A stretch of DNA of 64,000 nucleotides from Vibrio diabolicus (GCA_001048675.1 CCKK01000002.1:868001-932000); one strand, 5' to 3'; shown: positions 47,181 to 56,179, counted from the stretch's first letter. The notes: generated by a model from the sequence alone, not told the origin. Translations and numbers: made by a program.

Positions 47181-47918
47181 TTAATTAGGATTATGCTTGC
47201 TCATAAGCTGTCGATTTTTTTCTAAACGAGGACAATCTTCACAAAGCTTTCTGCCTTCACACTTATAGACTAAACAACAGCTTTTTCTGACCAATTTTAG
47301 CGGCTGATCCAGTGACGTCTCATAAAGTGAATGACTATTGTTGGCATCTAAACCCAATGCCTGTAACCACAAGATGGCATGCTCACGTAATGTTGTGTTG
47401 GTCATTTGCGGAAAACGCTGTTGAAGACGAATCAAACAAGCCATGATCCCATCCGACATCAATTGATGAGTGAAGCCTGGGCGAATGCGCGTCCATTGAC
47501 TCATTTCTTGTTGGTAGAAATCGAACAACTCTCGAATTTGACGTCCGGCCTCTTTTATTAATTCTTCTGGCTTACCATGTATATGTGTTTCGTCAGCGAA
47601 TCGATATCCAGACACAAAACAAGGCTTGAGGTGCTGCGCCATCTCACGAATGTTTGGCAACGTGTGGAAACCGTAGATAGAAATGAACGCAACATAAACA
47701 GGCTGCCAACACAACAAATCCCACGTTCTCGTCAACCAATACGCTTTTCCCGCTTCCGGATGAGCCTCAGACAACTGTTGGTAAAGGCCTTGAATGATCG
47801 GATTTATATCATTTTCGATATGAATAACTTCTTGCCCTATTTCGCCAATATCACCGTGAAGGTAATGCGTAATCTCACTCGAAATTTGAAATAGTTGCGG
47901 GAAAAATTGCTCAGACAT
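47181..47918 (-). CDS. Siderophore ferric reductase (FhuF-like 2Fe-2S)
   Basis: 245 residues. The C-terminus shows CC-x10-C-x2-C (SCCLVYKCEGRKLCEDCP), the unusual [2Fe-2S] ligand pattern of FhuF and related siderophore-iron reductases, which release iron by reducing the ferric complex in the cytoplasm. The remainder is an all-alpha FhuF-like body. It lies just upstream of the IutA-like receptor on the same strand (89-base gap with its own Fur box), supporting ferric-aerobactin use. Another possible Fur box lies upstream. Confidence 0.88.
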   Translation of the reverse strand: MSEQFFPQLFQISSEITHYLHGDIGEIGQEVIHIENDINPIIQGLYQQLSEAHPEAGKAYWLTRTWDLLCWQPVYVAFISIYGFHTLPNIREMAQHLKPCFVSGYRFADETHIHGKPEELIKEAGRQIRELFDFYQQEMSQWTRIRPGFTHQLMSDGIMACLIRLQQRFPQMTNTTLREHAILWLQALGLDANNSHSLYETSLDQPLKLVRKSCCLVYKCEGRKLCEDCPRLEKNRQLMSKHNPN

Positions 47919-48338
47919 GATGGTTTATTGTTGGTGTAGTCATTCTGACACCTTTATACCCAAGCACTAATCGCAATGCAAACTATTATCCTTTGTGTTC
48001 ACATAACAAAAGACTATTCTCACCTGTGGTCTCTGCCTCTATTTTCAAGCTCTTTGCGCCCGTAAGGTCTGCTTACGTATGCGATGAATAGCAACAAACT
48101 CTTAAACCTCTTCGCATTTAGCGCTGACATGAACGCAAAAATACACAGCATAAAAACACCCTGATAAAACTGTGTTAACAGTTTCCCTGTGTAGCGTGAG
48201 TTATTGCCAATAATTGAATATTGCTGTTTCTTATCCAAAGGAGTGTGAACAACATGAAGTATTTTCTTTCTGAATACCGGGACAATGTAATTAAGTAATT
48301 TGGCTATATAGCCCCCTGTTTTGAATAAGGAAATCCAC
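47919..48338. promoter_or_regulatory. Divergent region between siderophore reductase and dcuB
   Basis: A Fur-like site TGCAAACTATTATCC (47977-47991; 10 of 14 to the 7-1-7 core) is 59 bases upstream of the reductase ATG. On the dcuB side lie a palindromic TGTTAACA at about 48173 and a short ORF (48254-48298, MKYFLSEYRDNVIK) behind AAGGAG. I see no clear FNR box. A minus-strand ORF here looks spurious. Confidence 0.55.
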
Positions 48339-49670
48339 ATGTTGTATCTTGAGTTTCTATTTTTGCTCGTGATGCTGTATATCGGCTCACGTTATGGTGG
48401 TATAGGCCTTGGGGTCGTATCTGGTATTGGTTTGGTGATTGAAGTCTTCATCTTTAAGATGCCGCCAACCTCCCCTCCTGTCACCGTTATGTTGATCATC
48501 TTAGCGGTGGTAACATGTGCATCCATTCTTGAAGCGGCTGGTGGTTTGAAATACATGCTGCAAGTTGCCGAACGTGTTCTTCGTAAAAACCCAAAACGCG
48601 TCACCCTAATCGCTCCTTTTGTTACTTACTTTATGACCTTCTTGCTCGGTACAGGTCACGCGGTTTACTCCATCATGCCAATCATTGGCGACGTTGCACT
48701 GAAAAACGGCATTCGTCCGGAACGTCCAATGGCAGCCGCTTCCGTCGCTTCGCAAATCGCGATTACGGCCTCTCCAATTTCAGCGGCAGTGGTTTACTAC
48801 TTGGCACAGCTGTCCGATATTCAACACGAGATCACTCTGCTTTCTATTCTGCTCGTTACTGTACCTGCAACGCTATTCGGTACGTTGCTGATGTCACTTT
48901 ACAGCCTAAAACGCGGTAAAGAACTGGAAGACGATGAAGAATACCAAGAGCGTTTAAAAGATCCGGTGTGGCGTGAAAAGATCCTCAACACCACTGCAAC
49001 GTCTCTTGATGAAGTGCTACCAACAAGTGCTCGTAACTCTGTGTTGCTGTTCATCGCGTCTATCTTGGTTATCGTCGTTATCGCGATGTGGCCGGACATT
49101 CGTACCATCGTGGATGGAGCGAAACCAATCAGCATGGCCGTTGTGATTCAAATGATGATGCTCTGCTTCGGCGGTATCATTTTGCTTGCAACCAAAACTG
49201 ACCCACGTGACGTACCAAACGGCGTAGTATTCAAATCAGGTATGGTGGCTGCCATTGCGATCTTCGGTATCGCCTGGATGTCAGATACTTACTTCCAATA
49301 CGCAATGCCTCAGTTCAAATCTGGCATCGTTGAGATGGTAACCAACTACCCTTGGACGTTCGCGCTTGCGTTGTTCATTGTATCGGTTGTGGTGAACTCT
49401 CAAGCAGCAACGGCTCGTATGATGCTGCCTGTTGGTCTTGGCTTGGGTCTGGATCCTGCACTGCTTATCGGCCTAATGCCTGCGGTATACGGTTACTTCT
49501 TTATTCCGAACTACCCTTCAGATATCGCGACAGTGAACTTCGATACGTCAGGTACCACTAAGATTGGTAAGTGGTACTTCAACCACTCATTTATGTCGGT
49601 AGGTTTGATTGGTGTGATTGGTGCTTGCTGTCTGGGCTACTTGTTAGGACAAATGATCATTCCTTCATAA
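48339..49670 (+). CDS. dcuB: Anaerobic C4-dicarboxylate transporter, DcuB-type
   Basis: 443 residues from the ATG at 48339 behind AAGGAAA. It belongs to the DcuA/DcuB family, which exchanges fumarate, malate or aspartate for succinate in fumarate respiration. The segment GTGHAVYSIMPIIGDVALKNGIRPERPMAAASVASQ and the GKELEDDEEY loop are closer to DcuB than DcuA by comparison with the E. coli proteins from memory. Other features: VNSQAATARMMLPVGLGLGLDP and YPSDIATVNFDTSGTTKIGK. About 10-12 helices. A branched terminator follows. Confidence 0.92.
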   Translation: MLYLEFLFLLVMLYIGSRYGGIGLGVVSGIGLVIEVFIFKMPPTSPPVTVMLIILAVVTCASILEAAGGLKYMLQVAERVLRKNPKRVTLIAPFVTYFMTFLLGTGHAVYSIMPIIGDVALKNGIRPERPMAAASVASQIAITASPISAAVVYYLAQLSDIQHEITLLSILLVTVPATLFGTLLMSLYSLKRGKELEDDEEYQERLKDPVWREKILNTTATSLDEVLPTSARNSVLLFIASILVIVVIAMWPDIRTIVDGAKPISMAVVIQMMMLCFGGIILLATKTDPRDVPNGVVFKSGMVAAIAIFGIAWMSDTYFQYAMPQFKSGIVEMVTNYPWTFALALFIVSVVVNSQAATARMMLPVGLGLGLDPALLIGLMPAVYGYFFIPNYPSDIATVNFDTSGTTKIGKWYFNHSFMSVGLIGVIGACCLGYLLGQMIIPS

Positions 49671-49694
49671 TTAGCCAAATCAACAATAAATTAG

Positions 49695-49742
49695 AGGCGA
49701 GTCATTGTACGTTAGCGTACAGCCTGAATGACTCGCCTTTTC
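49695..49742 (+). terminator. Branched terminator after dcuB
   Basis: AGGCGAGTCATT / AATGACTCGCCT stem enclosing a second hairpin GTAC-GTTAGC-GTAC, then TTTTCTTTG. The inner hairpin is unusual for a terminator. Confidence 0.85.
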
Positions 49743-49758
49743 TTTGTCACGTTAGTTA

Positions 49759-50247
49759 TTACAGTAAGAAGTCATCATCAATCGCGACAAAGTTATCTGC
49801 ACAATCAATCAGAGTTTGGGATGTTAGCTTAGGCACACCATAAACGGTCACCGTTTTATTGAAGCGCTGCTGAATTCGTTCCACCAGAAGACTAAAGTCC
49901 CCATCTCCAGAAACGAGAATCACTTCCTCAACTTCAGGGGCAATTTCAATCGCATCAAGAGTAATACCGACATCCCAGTCGCCTTTCGAGCTGCCGTCAC
50001 GACGCTGAATATAGGGTTTAAGCATTACCTCGAACCCAACACCGCGTAAAATGTGATGAAACTGGCGCTGTTTTGGATCGTTACTCGCGATGGCATAAGC
50101 ACGAGCACTCACCACCTCTTTCCCTTGCGTCGCAACATACCAAAACTGGTTGTAATCAAAATTACTGCGATACGCTTCGCGACAGGTGTAATACACATTC
50201 TGTACATCAACCAAAATGGCGATCTTTTGTTTTCTTTCTGAATTCAT
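49759..50247 (-). CDS. NYN-domain (LabA-like) putative ribonuclease
   Basis: 162 residues with the PIN-like NYN fold: acidic residues in KIAILVDVQNVYY, GDWDVGITLDAIE and EVILVSGDGDFSLLVERI form the expected metal site of Mg-dependent RNases. The family includes LabA/DUF88 proteins; some degrade RNA, and the E. coli and cyanobacterial members have regulatory roles. Its target here is unknown. It stands alone on the minus strand, convergent with dcuB. Confidence 0.9.
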   Translation of the reverse strand: MNSERKQKIAILVDVQNVYYTCREAYRSNFDYNQFWYVATQGKEVVSARAYAIASNDPKQRQFHHILRGVGFEVMLKPYIQRRDGSSKGDWDVGITLDAIEIAPEVEEVILVSGDGDFSLLVERIQQRFNKTVTVYGVPKLTSQTLIDCADNFVAIDDDFLL

Positions 50248-50364
50248 CTTTTCTACGCTTGATTTATTTGCTGCCTACCCTAAGTCAGTTTTGGTAAAAG
50301 CACAATGAGCCAATTCCACTAAACTTAACGTATAAACGGTATTTGGGTTTCTAGGGGAACTGTC

Positions 50365-50805
50365 ATGGGCGGAAAGTTACTAGTGATACTACTTTCTTGT
50401 ATCTTGTCATCGACAGCATTCGGTTATCCAGCACATTCAAAGTACTGGCCGCATCGGAGTGTGCTTTACTTCGCTCCAGAAAACGATGAATACGTTAAAC
50501 AATTCTTACTAGAAACACTCATGAATGAGTGCGAGTTGGAAGACAGAGATGTGGTCACATTAGTCATTACAGAACAAGGTTACACGTCTCCAGCTTGGCT
50601 CAAAGAAGAGTTTGATTTGAAAATGCTTGCCAAGCTGTATGAAATTGAAAAAGGCTCACATACCGCAATTTTACTGGGTAAAGATGGCCGAGAGAAATAC
50701 CGATGGGGCGCAGAAACGGATTGGCCATTTATCAACAACTTGATTGATCAAATGCCAATGCGTAAGCAAGAAATGCAGAGACGTCACAGCCCCTGCAAAA
50801 TCTAA
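50365..50805 (+). CDS. DUF4174-domain secreted protein
   Basis: 146 residues. Signal peptide MGGKLLVILLSCILSSTAFG; the mature part (RSVLYFAPENDEYVKQFLLETL, DRDVVTLVITEQGY, TAILLGKDGREKYRWGAETDW) fits DUF4174, a thioredoxin-like fold without the CxxC. It is probably periplasmic; no function is known. GGGGAA lies before the ATG. It converges with cobA with a 13-base gap and no visible terminator. Confidence 0.82.
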   Translation: MGGKLLVILLSCILSSTAFGYPAHSKYWPHRSVLYFAPENDEYVKQFLLETLMNECELEDRDVVTLVITEQGYTSPAWLKEEFDLKMLAKLYEIEKGSHTAILLGKDGREKYRWGAETDWPFINNLIDQMPMRKQEMQRRHSPCKI

Positions 50806-50818
50806 CCATTAGACGAAC

Positions 50819-51577
50819 TTATTTTCTAAACCAGTCTAGTTTGTTGTGCAACTGAGTCACGCTGCCAACGACGATCAATGCTGGACTGATCGCTTTCTCA
50901 GCCATTTCAGAAAGTTCGTTCAGTTTTCCTTGGAACACGCGCTGCTCTGGACGCGTACCATTTTCAATAATGGCGCATGACATCTCTGGATCTAATCCGT
51001 GAGTGATCAGGTTATCCATGATATGACCGCTTTGCTTCAAACCCATGTAGAACACAAGTGTGTTGTTGGATTGCGCTAGTGAATGCCACTCAATTTCGCG
51101 ACCGTCTTTTTGCACGTGACCTGTAATAAATTGAACGCTTTGCGCGTGGTCGCGATGCGTTAATGGAATACCCGCGTAAGCTGTTGCACCCGCCGCAGCG
51201 GTGATCCCTGGCACCACTTCGTATTTGATGCCGTATTCTGCAAGCTCTTCTAACTCTTCACCGCCGCGTCCAAAGATGAAAGAATCACCACCTTTTAGGC
51301 GCACAACGCGTTTACCTCCTTGTGCTTTTTGTACCAAGATTTGGTTAATTTGATCTTGAGGTACACAGTGAAAGTCCAGTTTCTTGCCTACATAGATCAT
51401 CTCAGCAGATGCGTGAGCCAGTTCAAGAATATCTTTCGACACCAATCGGTCATACACCACAACTTCAGCCGCTTGAATGGCTTTCAAACCTTTGACCGTC
51501 AGCAAGTCTGGATCGCCCGGACCTGCACCAACTAGAGAAACAAAGCCGTTGTTTAAAGATGAGTTCGCAGTAGTCAT
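50819..51577 (-). CDS. cobA: Uroporphyrinogen-III C-methyltransferase CobA
   Basis: 252 residues from the ATG at 51577 (AGGCG upstream). It methylates uroporphyrinogen III at C2 and C7 to precorrin-2, the precursor of siroheme and cobalamin. Motifs: [66 protein letters not shown] and GHVQKDG. It lies behind nirB-nirD-nirC, whose product NirB needs siroheme. It lacks the CysG oxidase/ferrochelatase domain, so another enzyme must finish siroheme. It has its own NarP-like site upstream. Confidence 0.95.
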   Translation of the reverse strand: MTTANSSLNNGFVSLVGAGPGDPDLLTVKGLKAIQAAEVVVYDRLVSKDILELAHASAEMIYVGKKLDFHCVPQDQINQILVQKAQGGKRVVRLKGGDSFIFGRGGEELEELAEYGIKYEVVPGITAAAGATAYAGIPLTHRDHAQSVQFITGHVQKDGREIEWHSLAQSNNTLVFYMGLKQSGHIMDNLITHGLDPEMSCAIIENGTRPEQRVFQGKLNELSEMAEKAISPALIVVGSVTQLHNKLDWFRK

Positions 51578-51635
51578 ATCAACGCCTATCGGAAATTTGG
51601 ATATAAAGAGTAACACTCACGTTATTAACTTAAGG

Positions 51636-51657
51636 TTCAAACTACCCCAAGGAGTTA
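51636..51657. promoter_or_regulatory. NarP-like site upstream of cobA
   Basis: TTCAAAC followed by TACCCCAAGGAGTTA (51643-51657), resembling an inverted pair of NarL/NarP heptamers. The same TTCAAACTACCC block occurs upstream of nirB. Confidence 0.6.
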
Positions 51658-51749
51658 TTACTTTTTAGAGCTAAATCAATACAATATCTATTGAAAGTTA
51701 AATGAGTTGAATAGCCCCACCCGCAAAAGATAGGGCCATATAAAGCGGT

Positions 51750-52598
51750 TTATTTTGCGATTGCAGGTTCTGCTTTTACTTCTTCAACTACGCAGATAGA
51801 AGGCGCAGTTTTCGCATGAGTTAGGTACAGTGGCAGACAAGTCATTACAAGACCACCAACGATGTTACCTAAGATGGTTGGGATAAGGTTGAAGTTCAAC
51901 CAAGTCGCGATACCAAAATCCGCACCTAGAATCATACCCAGTGGGAATAGGAACATGTTTACCACGGTGTGCTCAAATACGAGTGCGAAGAAGATGAAGA
52001 TTGGGAACCACATCATCGCTACACGACCAGATACTGAACGTGCCGTCATGTTGCCGATCACGCCTAGGCACACCATTAGGTTACAGAAGATAGCGCGTAC
52101 AAAACACGTGATCCATCCGTCTATGCCCATGTTTTCGAAACCAAGGCTACGGGCAGTCGATACAGCGACAAACTTCTTCGCTACCGCGTTGAGCTCTAGA
52201 GAGAAGTTACCGGTTAGAGAGATTGCCACTAGGTAAGCCACAATTAGAGAACCAATCAGGTTACCCAAACCTACCAATCCCCAGCAACGGAAAATACGAC
52301 CCCAAGTGATACCCGGACGGTTAGCAAACTTAGCCAAAGGAGCAAGACCAAAAACACCTGTGACAAGGTCGTAACCCATCACACTGAGAATCACAAAGCC
52401 CACAGGGAAAACAAGCGCCCCCACAAGGCCAATGCCCGTTTGTACAATCGCGGTAATAGCAACCACCACTGCAAGAGACAGAATAACGCCTGCCATCGTG
52501 CCACGAAGTAGAAGATCTCGAGTGCTGGTATTAATTTTCGCTTCACCCACGTTGATCATGGTTTGCACGAATTCAGCAGGTTTAAAGTCTGTAGACAT
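51750..52598 (-). CDS. nirC: Formate/nitrite transporter NirC-like (FNT family)
   Basis: 282 residues from the ATG at 52598 with AAGGAC upstream. FNT pentameric channel protein with six helices; the pore motifs resemble GNLIGSLIVAYLVA, CVRAIFCNLMVCLGV and FEHTVVNMFLFPLG with the conserved His near the pore. Placed after nirBD, it most likely imports nitrite (or exports it under nitrate respiration), although FocA-type formate transport cannot be excluded from sequence alone. The ~195-base gap before it carries strong RNA structures. Confidence 0.88.
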   Translation of the reverse strand: MSTDFKPAEFVQTMINVGEAKINTSTRDLLLRGTMAGVILSLAVVVAITAIVQTGIGLVGALVFPVGFVILSVMGYDLVTGVFGLAPLAKFANRPGITWGRIFRCWGLVGLGNLIGSLIVAYLVAISLTGNFSLELNAVAKKFVAVSTARSLGFENMGIDGWITCFVRAIFCNLMVCLGVIGNMTARSVSGRVAMMWFPIFIFFALVFEHTVVNMFLFPLGMILGADFGIATWLNFNLIPTILGNIVGGLVMTCLPLYLTHAKTAPSICVVEEVKAEPAIAK

Positions 52599-52639
52599 GG
52601 ATGTGTCCTTATTCAAAATTGAAAGTTAAAAAGTTAAAG

Positions 52640-52740
52640 ATTGAATAGAGAAAGGCTTCCCGTTGACACCCACTGCTGTCGACATCATCTCGCTTCCCTG
52701 TTCCCCCAAGATGACGCTGGAAAGCCTTTGTCTATTGAAT
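52640..52740 (-). ncRNA. Highly structured ~100-nt element in the nirD-nirC intergenic region
   Basis: The ends at 52640-52660 and 52719-52740 pair over ~19 bp with two G/G mismatches and one bulge. Inside, GTTGAC / GTCGAC (52663-52683) and TCATCT / AGATGA (52685-52714) form two further stems, giving a three-way junction in the nirC leader. I recognise no known riboswitch or repeat family. It may be a cis-acting RNA, a processing or stability element, or an inserted palindromic repeat. Confidence 0.6.
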
Positions 52741-52753
52741 CTAAGTACTCAGT

Positions 52754-52784
52754 GCATTCCCTCCCCTTAAGGAGGAGGGAATGC
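52754..52784 (-). repeat. Intercistronic hairpin downstream of nirD
   Basis: GCATTCCCTCC / GGAGGGAATGC, a perfect 11-bp stem capped by CCTTAAGGA, lies 10 bases after the nirD stop. There is no T-run on either strand, so it is more likely an mRNA stabiliser or processing site than a terminator. Confidence 0.7.
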
Positions 52785-52793
52785 GAACCAAGC

Positions 52794-53117
52794 TTATGCA
52801 GAAATTTCTACTTCACCGTTGGTTACACGCGTTTTGTACGCTTTCACGTTAAAACGCTCGTCTTCCATACAAGCACCTGTTGTCAGGTTAAAGCGTTGCT
52901 TCTTAAGTGGGCTTGCTACCCAAAGTTCGCCTTGGTGCTCACAAATCAAACCGCGAGAAAGCACGTTTGATTGGAAGAACGGGTCTGTGTTGCTGATCGC
53001 CAGCACTTCTTCTGCTTGTGTTGGGCGGAATACTGCAACTTGCTGACCATCAACCAGTGCACAAACGCCAGTACCCGGTACGATGTCGTTGATTTGGCAA
53101 ATCTTTTCAAATGACAT
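52794..53117 (-). CDS. nirD: Nitrite reductase (NADH) small subunit NirD
   Basis: 107 residues from the ATG at 53117 behind AAGG. Rieske-like fold lacking the Fe-S ligands, as in other NirD proteins (KICQINDIVPGTGVCALVDGQQVAVFR, SRGLICEHQGELWVASPLKKQRFNLTTG as family features). It partners with NirB in the cytoplasmic NADH-dependent reduction of nitrite to ammonium. It starts 13 bases after the nirB stop. Confidence 0.95.
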   Translation of the reverse strand: MSFEKICQINDIVPGTGVCALVDGQQVAVFRPTQAEEVLAISNTDPFFQSNVLSRGLICEHQGELWVASPLKKQRFNLTTGACMEDERFNVKAYKTRVTNGEVEISA

Positions 53118-53130
53118 GTTCAACCTTCCC

Positions 53131-55695
53131 TTATGCTTCAGTGATCGCTACGTGTAGGATGTCGCCTTTCGCTTCAGGATGTTTCTCCGTGAAGGTCGCT
53201 GGACGGTGCTGTTCGCGCTCTTGAACAAACACAACATTGTCATCGCGCTTGTCAGAGTTGATGAAGTGTGCGAAACGAGTCAGTTGTGATTCGTCATTGA
53301 TGGTTGCAGTCCACTCACATTCGTACTCATCTACAAGCTTCGCTACGTCTGCTTCTAGTTGAGCGTTAATGCCAAGTTTGTCTTCAACAATCACTTCGCG
53401 TAGGTAGTCAACGCCACCTTCCATGTTTTCCATCCAAACGGATGTGCGTTGTAGTGGCGCAGCAGTACGGATGTAGAACATCATGAAGCGGTCGATGTAC
53501 TTGATTAGCGTTTCTTTATCTAGGTCACTTGCAAGTAGGTCTGCGTGACGAGGTTTCATACCGCCGTTACCACATACGTACATGTTCCAACCTGCGTCAG
53601 TCGCGATGATACCAAGGTCTTTACCTTGTGCTTCCGCACACTCACGAGTACAGCCAGAAACACCGAACTTCATCTTATGAGGTGTACGAATGCCTTTGTA
53701 ACGGTTCTCAATATAAGAGCCTAAACCAACAGAATCTTGAACACCGTAACGACACCAAGTTGAGCCAACACATGTCTTCGCCATACGAAGTGCTTTTGCG
53801 TACGCTTGACCTGTTTCGAAACCAGCGTCGATAAGTTTGCGCCAGATCTCTGGAAGATCGTCTTTTTGAGCACCGAACAGACCAATACGTTGAGCACCGG
53901 TTACTTTGGTGTATAGGTTGTATTCTGCAGCAACGTTCGCTAGTGCACCCAGTGCTTGAGGTGTAACTTCACCACCCGCCATACGTGGGATAACAGAGTA
54001 AGTACCGTCTTTTTGGATGTTACCGAGGAAGTTATCGTTCGTGTCGTGCAGCTTAACCAGTTGTGGCTTAAGAATGTGCTCACCCCAGCAAGAAGCCAAA
54101 ATAGAACCAGCCAGTGGTTTACAAACTTCACAGCCGTAACCTTTACCGTATTTCTCTAAAAGCTCATCAAACGTTTTGATCTCTTCGATACGGATTAGGT
54201 GGAACATCTCTTGGCGCGAGTAAGCGAAGTGCTCGCAGACGTCGTTCTTCACTTCAATACCCGATTTAGCAAGCTCTGCATTTAGAACAGAAGTGACTAG
54301 AGGAATACAACCACCACAGCCTGTACCTGCGCCAGTCACTGCTTTGATGTCGCCCAATGTGTGGTGACCATCAGCAACCGCTTGTGCGATCTTGCCTTTG
54401 GTTACGTCGAAACATGAACAGATCACTGCGCTTTCTGGTAGTGCATCCGCACCTAGTGCTGGTTTCTCAGCGCCTGCGTGTGCAGGAAGGATTAACGCAT
54501 CTGGGTGATCTGGCAGGTCGATTTCGTTCAACATTAGTTGAAGCAGATCGCCGTAATCAGACGTGTCACCTACTAGTACTGCACCTAGCAGCTTCTTGTT
54601 GTCTTCAGAAACGATAAGACGTTTGTAAACTTCTTGCTCTTCGTTTTGGTAAACGTAACTCTTACAGCCTTCAGTACGACCGTTCGCATCACCGATTGAA
54701 CCTACTTTTACACCAAGAAGTTTCAGCTTCGCAGACATGTCAGCGCCTTCGAATTTGCTTTCTGTGTTACCTAGTAGGTGATCAACCGCAACGGTCGCCA
54801 TCTTGTAGCCAGGAGCAACAAGGCCGTAGAACATGTCGTTCCAAGACGCACACTCACCAATCGCGTAGATGTTCTCATCAGAAGTCTGGCAGTGGTCGTT
54901 GATGGCAACACCGCCACGAGGGCCAAGTTCTAGCTCCATTTGGCGTGCTAGTTTGTCTTGTGGACGAATACCCGCTGAAAATACAATGAAGTCTGTTTCT
55001 AACTCAGTGCCGTCAGCAAAACGCATAACGTTGCGTGCGTTTGTGCCTTCTGGCGCAATCTCAAGCGTGTTTTTGCTGGTGTGAACGTTCACGCCCATAC
55101 GCTCGATTTTTTGACGAAGTTGGTTACCACCAGCAAGGTCAAGTTGCTCAGCCATCAGCTTTGGCGCGAACTCAACAACGTGTGTTTCTACACCCAATGC
55201 TTTTAGTGCGCCTGCCGCTTCAAGACCTAGAAGACCACCACCGATAACCACGCCTGATTTGCTGTTTTTCGCACACGCTTCAATCGCTTTTAGATCTTCG
55301 ATCGTGCGGTAAACAAAACAGTCTTTGCTTTCGTGGCCTTTGATAGGCGGGACAAATGGGAATGAGCCTGTAGCAAGAATCAGCTTGTCGTATTGAACTT
55401 CGCGACCAGTGCTTGAGTAAACAATGCGGTTTTCACGGTTGATGTTAATCGCGCGTTCGCCGATCAGCATATTAATACCGTGTTTCTCGTAGAAGCCTTC
55501 TTTTACTAAAGAAAGTTCATCTGCAGTATGGTGAGAAAAGTAAGAGGAAAGGTGCACACGGTCGTATGCGACACGAGGTTCTTCACAGAAAACGGTAATC
55601 TCCATATTAGAGATATCAGTTTTCTCGACTAAGTCTTCAATATAACGGTGCCCTACCATACCGTTACCGATGACTACTAGCTTCAACTTGCTCAT
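53131..55695 (-). CDS. nirB: Nitrite reductase (NADH) large subunit NirB
   Basis: 854 residues, usual length. Cytoplasmic siroheme enzyme: N-terminal FAD/NADH domain (VVIGNGMVGHRYIEDL, GGGLLGLEAAGAL), a central BFD-type [2Fe-2S] domain (VICSCFDVTKG, GAGTGCGGCIP) and C-terminal sulfite/nitrite-reductase domains with the siroheme-[4Fe-4S] cysteines in CVGSTWCRYG and SGCTRECAEAQG. It detoxifies and assimilates nitrite with NirD. AGGAA precedes the ATG. FNR- and NarP-like sites lie upstream, so anoxia and nitrate/nitrite should control the nirBDC unit. Confidence 0.97.
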   Translation of the reverse strand: MSKLKLVVIGNGMVGHRYIEDLVEKTDISNMEITVFCEEPRVAYDRVHLSSYFSHHTADELSLVKEGFYEKHGINMLIGERAININRENRIVYSSTGREVQYDKLILATGSFPFVPPIKGHESKDCFVYRTIEDLKAIEACAKNSKSGVVIGGGLLGLEAAGALKALGVETHVVEFAPKLMAEQLDLAGGNQLRQKIERMGVNVHTSKNTLEIAPEGTNARNVMRFADGTELETDFIVFSAGIRPQDKLARQMELELGPRGGVAINDHCQTSDENIYAIGECASWNDMFYGLVAPGYKMATVAVDHLLGNTESKFEGADMSAKLKLLGVKVGSIGDANGRTEGCKSYVYQNEEQEVYKRLIVSEDNKKLLGAVLVGDTSDYGDLLQLMLNEIDLPDHPDALILPAHAGAEKPALGADALPESAVICSCFDVTKGKIAQAVADGHHTLGDIKAVTGAGTGCGGCIPLVTSVLNAELAKSGIEVKNDVCEHFAYSRQEMFHLIRIEEIKTFDELLEKYGKGYGCEVCKPLAGSILASCWGEHILKPQLVKLHDTNDNFLGNIQKDGTYSVIPRMAGGEVTPQALGALANVAAEYNLYTKVTGAQRIGLFGAQKDDLPEIWRKLIDAGFETGQAYAKALRMAKTCVGSTWCRYGVQDSVGLGSYIENRYKGIRTPHKMKFGVSGCTRECAEAQGKDLGIIATDAGWNMYVCGNGGMKPRHADLLASDLDKETLIKYIDRFMMFYIRTAAPLQRTSVWMENMEGGVDYLREVIVEDKLGINAQLEADVAKLVDEYECEWTATINDESQLTRFAHFINSDKRDDNVVFVQEREQHRPATFTEKHPEAKGDILHVAITEA

Positions 55696-55760
55696 TATAA
55701 TTCCTAAGGGTTAGGTTCTTATCACTGAGCTCATTGTTAATTGTGAAAGAAAATTAATAC

Positions 55761-55774
55761 ATGATGTAAATCAA
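55761..55774. promoter_or_regulatory. FNR box upstream of nirB
   Basis: On the minus strand TTGATTTACATCAT matches TTGAT-N4-ATCAA except for the last base; it lies 66-79 bases upstream of the nirB ATG. Confidence 0.75.
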
Positions 55775-55787
55775 TTACAATTTCAAA

Positions 55788-55804
55788 CTACCCTAAAGGG
55801 GTAG
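55788..55804. promoter_or_regulatory. NarP/NarL-like palindrome upstream of nirB
   Basis: CTACCC-TAAAG-GGGTAG, a perfect 6-bp inverted repeat like facing NarL/NarP heptamers (TACYYMT), though the half-site spacing is one base shorter than the usual 7-2-7. It lies about 15-30 bases upstream of the FNR box. Confidence 0.65.
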
Positions 55805-56179
55805 ATGAACGTTTTTATCTTGATATTGAAGAATAAAAGGTAATTTATTAACGGATGTTGGTAGTTTTTACAAAATGAGATAACCGCAGTCATGCTCACA
55901 AAGGGCTATACAGTTTTGGCTTTTACAGAATGGCAATGATTGTCGAGTTAAACCACGCTAACGATAAACCCAGCTTTGTTTAAAAACAAAGCATTCGTTT
56001 TAACCTAGCCGTTTCAAGGCTACTAAAGGTGAACAACTGAAGTGACTGAAAGTTTTAGAAAAAATCAAGTCTCACAACAAAAATCTTTTACTAGCTAAGT
56101 CGCACTATAAAGACTAGAATCTGATTTAGTTCATATGGAATAAAATCCATATGATTGATACCGTAATTGACATATAGAG

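Noticed and set aside
47400..47900. Plus-strand frame opposite the siderophore reductase (47577-47894)
   Set aside because: Antisense shadow; the minus-strand frame has the CC-x10-C-x2-C signature.
48020..48340. 106-residue minus-strand open frame between the siderophore reductase and dcuB
   Set aside because: It overlaps the dcuB leader and ribosome site in antisense, has no family features and no good ribosome-binding site.
52640..52740. ERIC-type repeat identity for the nirD-nirC element
   Set aside because: Length is similar, but the sequence does not resemble the ERIC consensus as I remember it; no target-site duplication is visible either.
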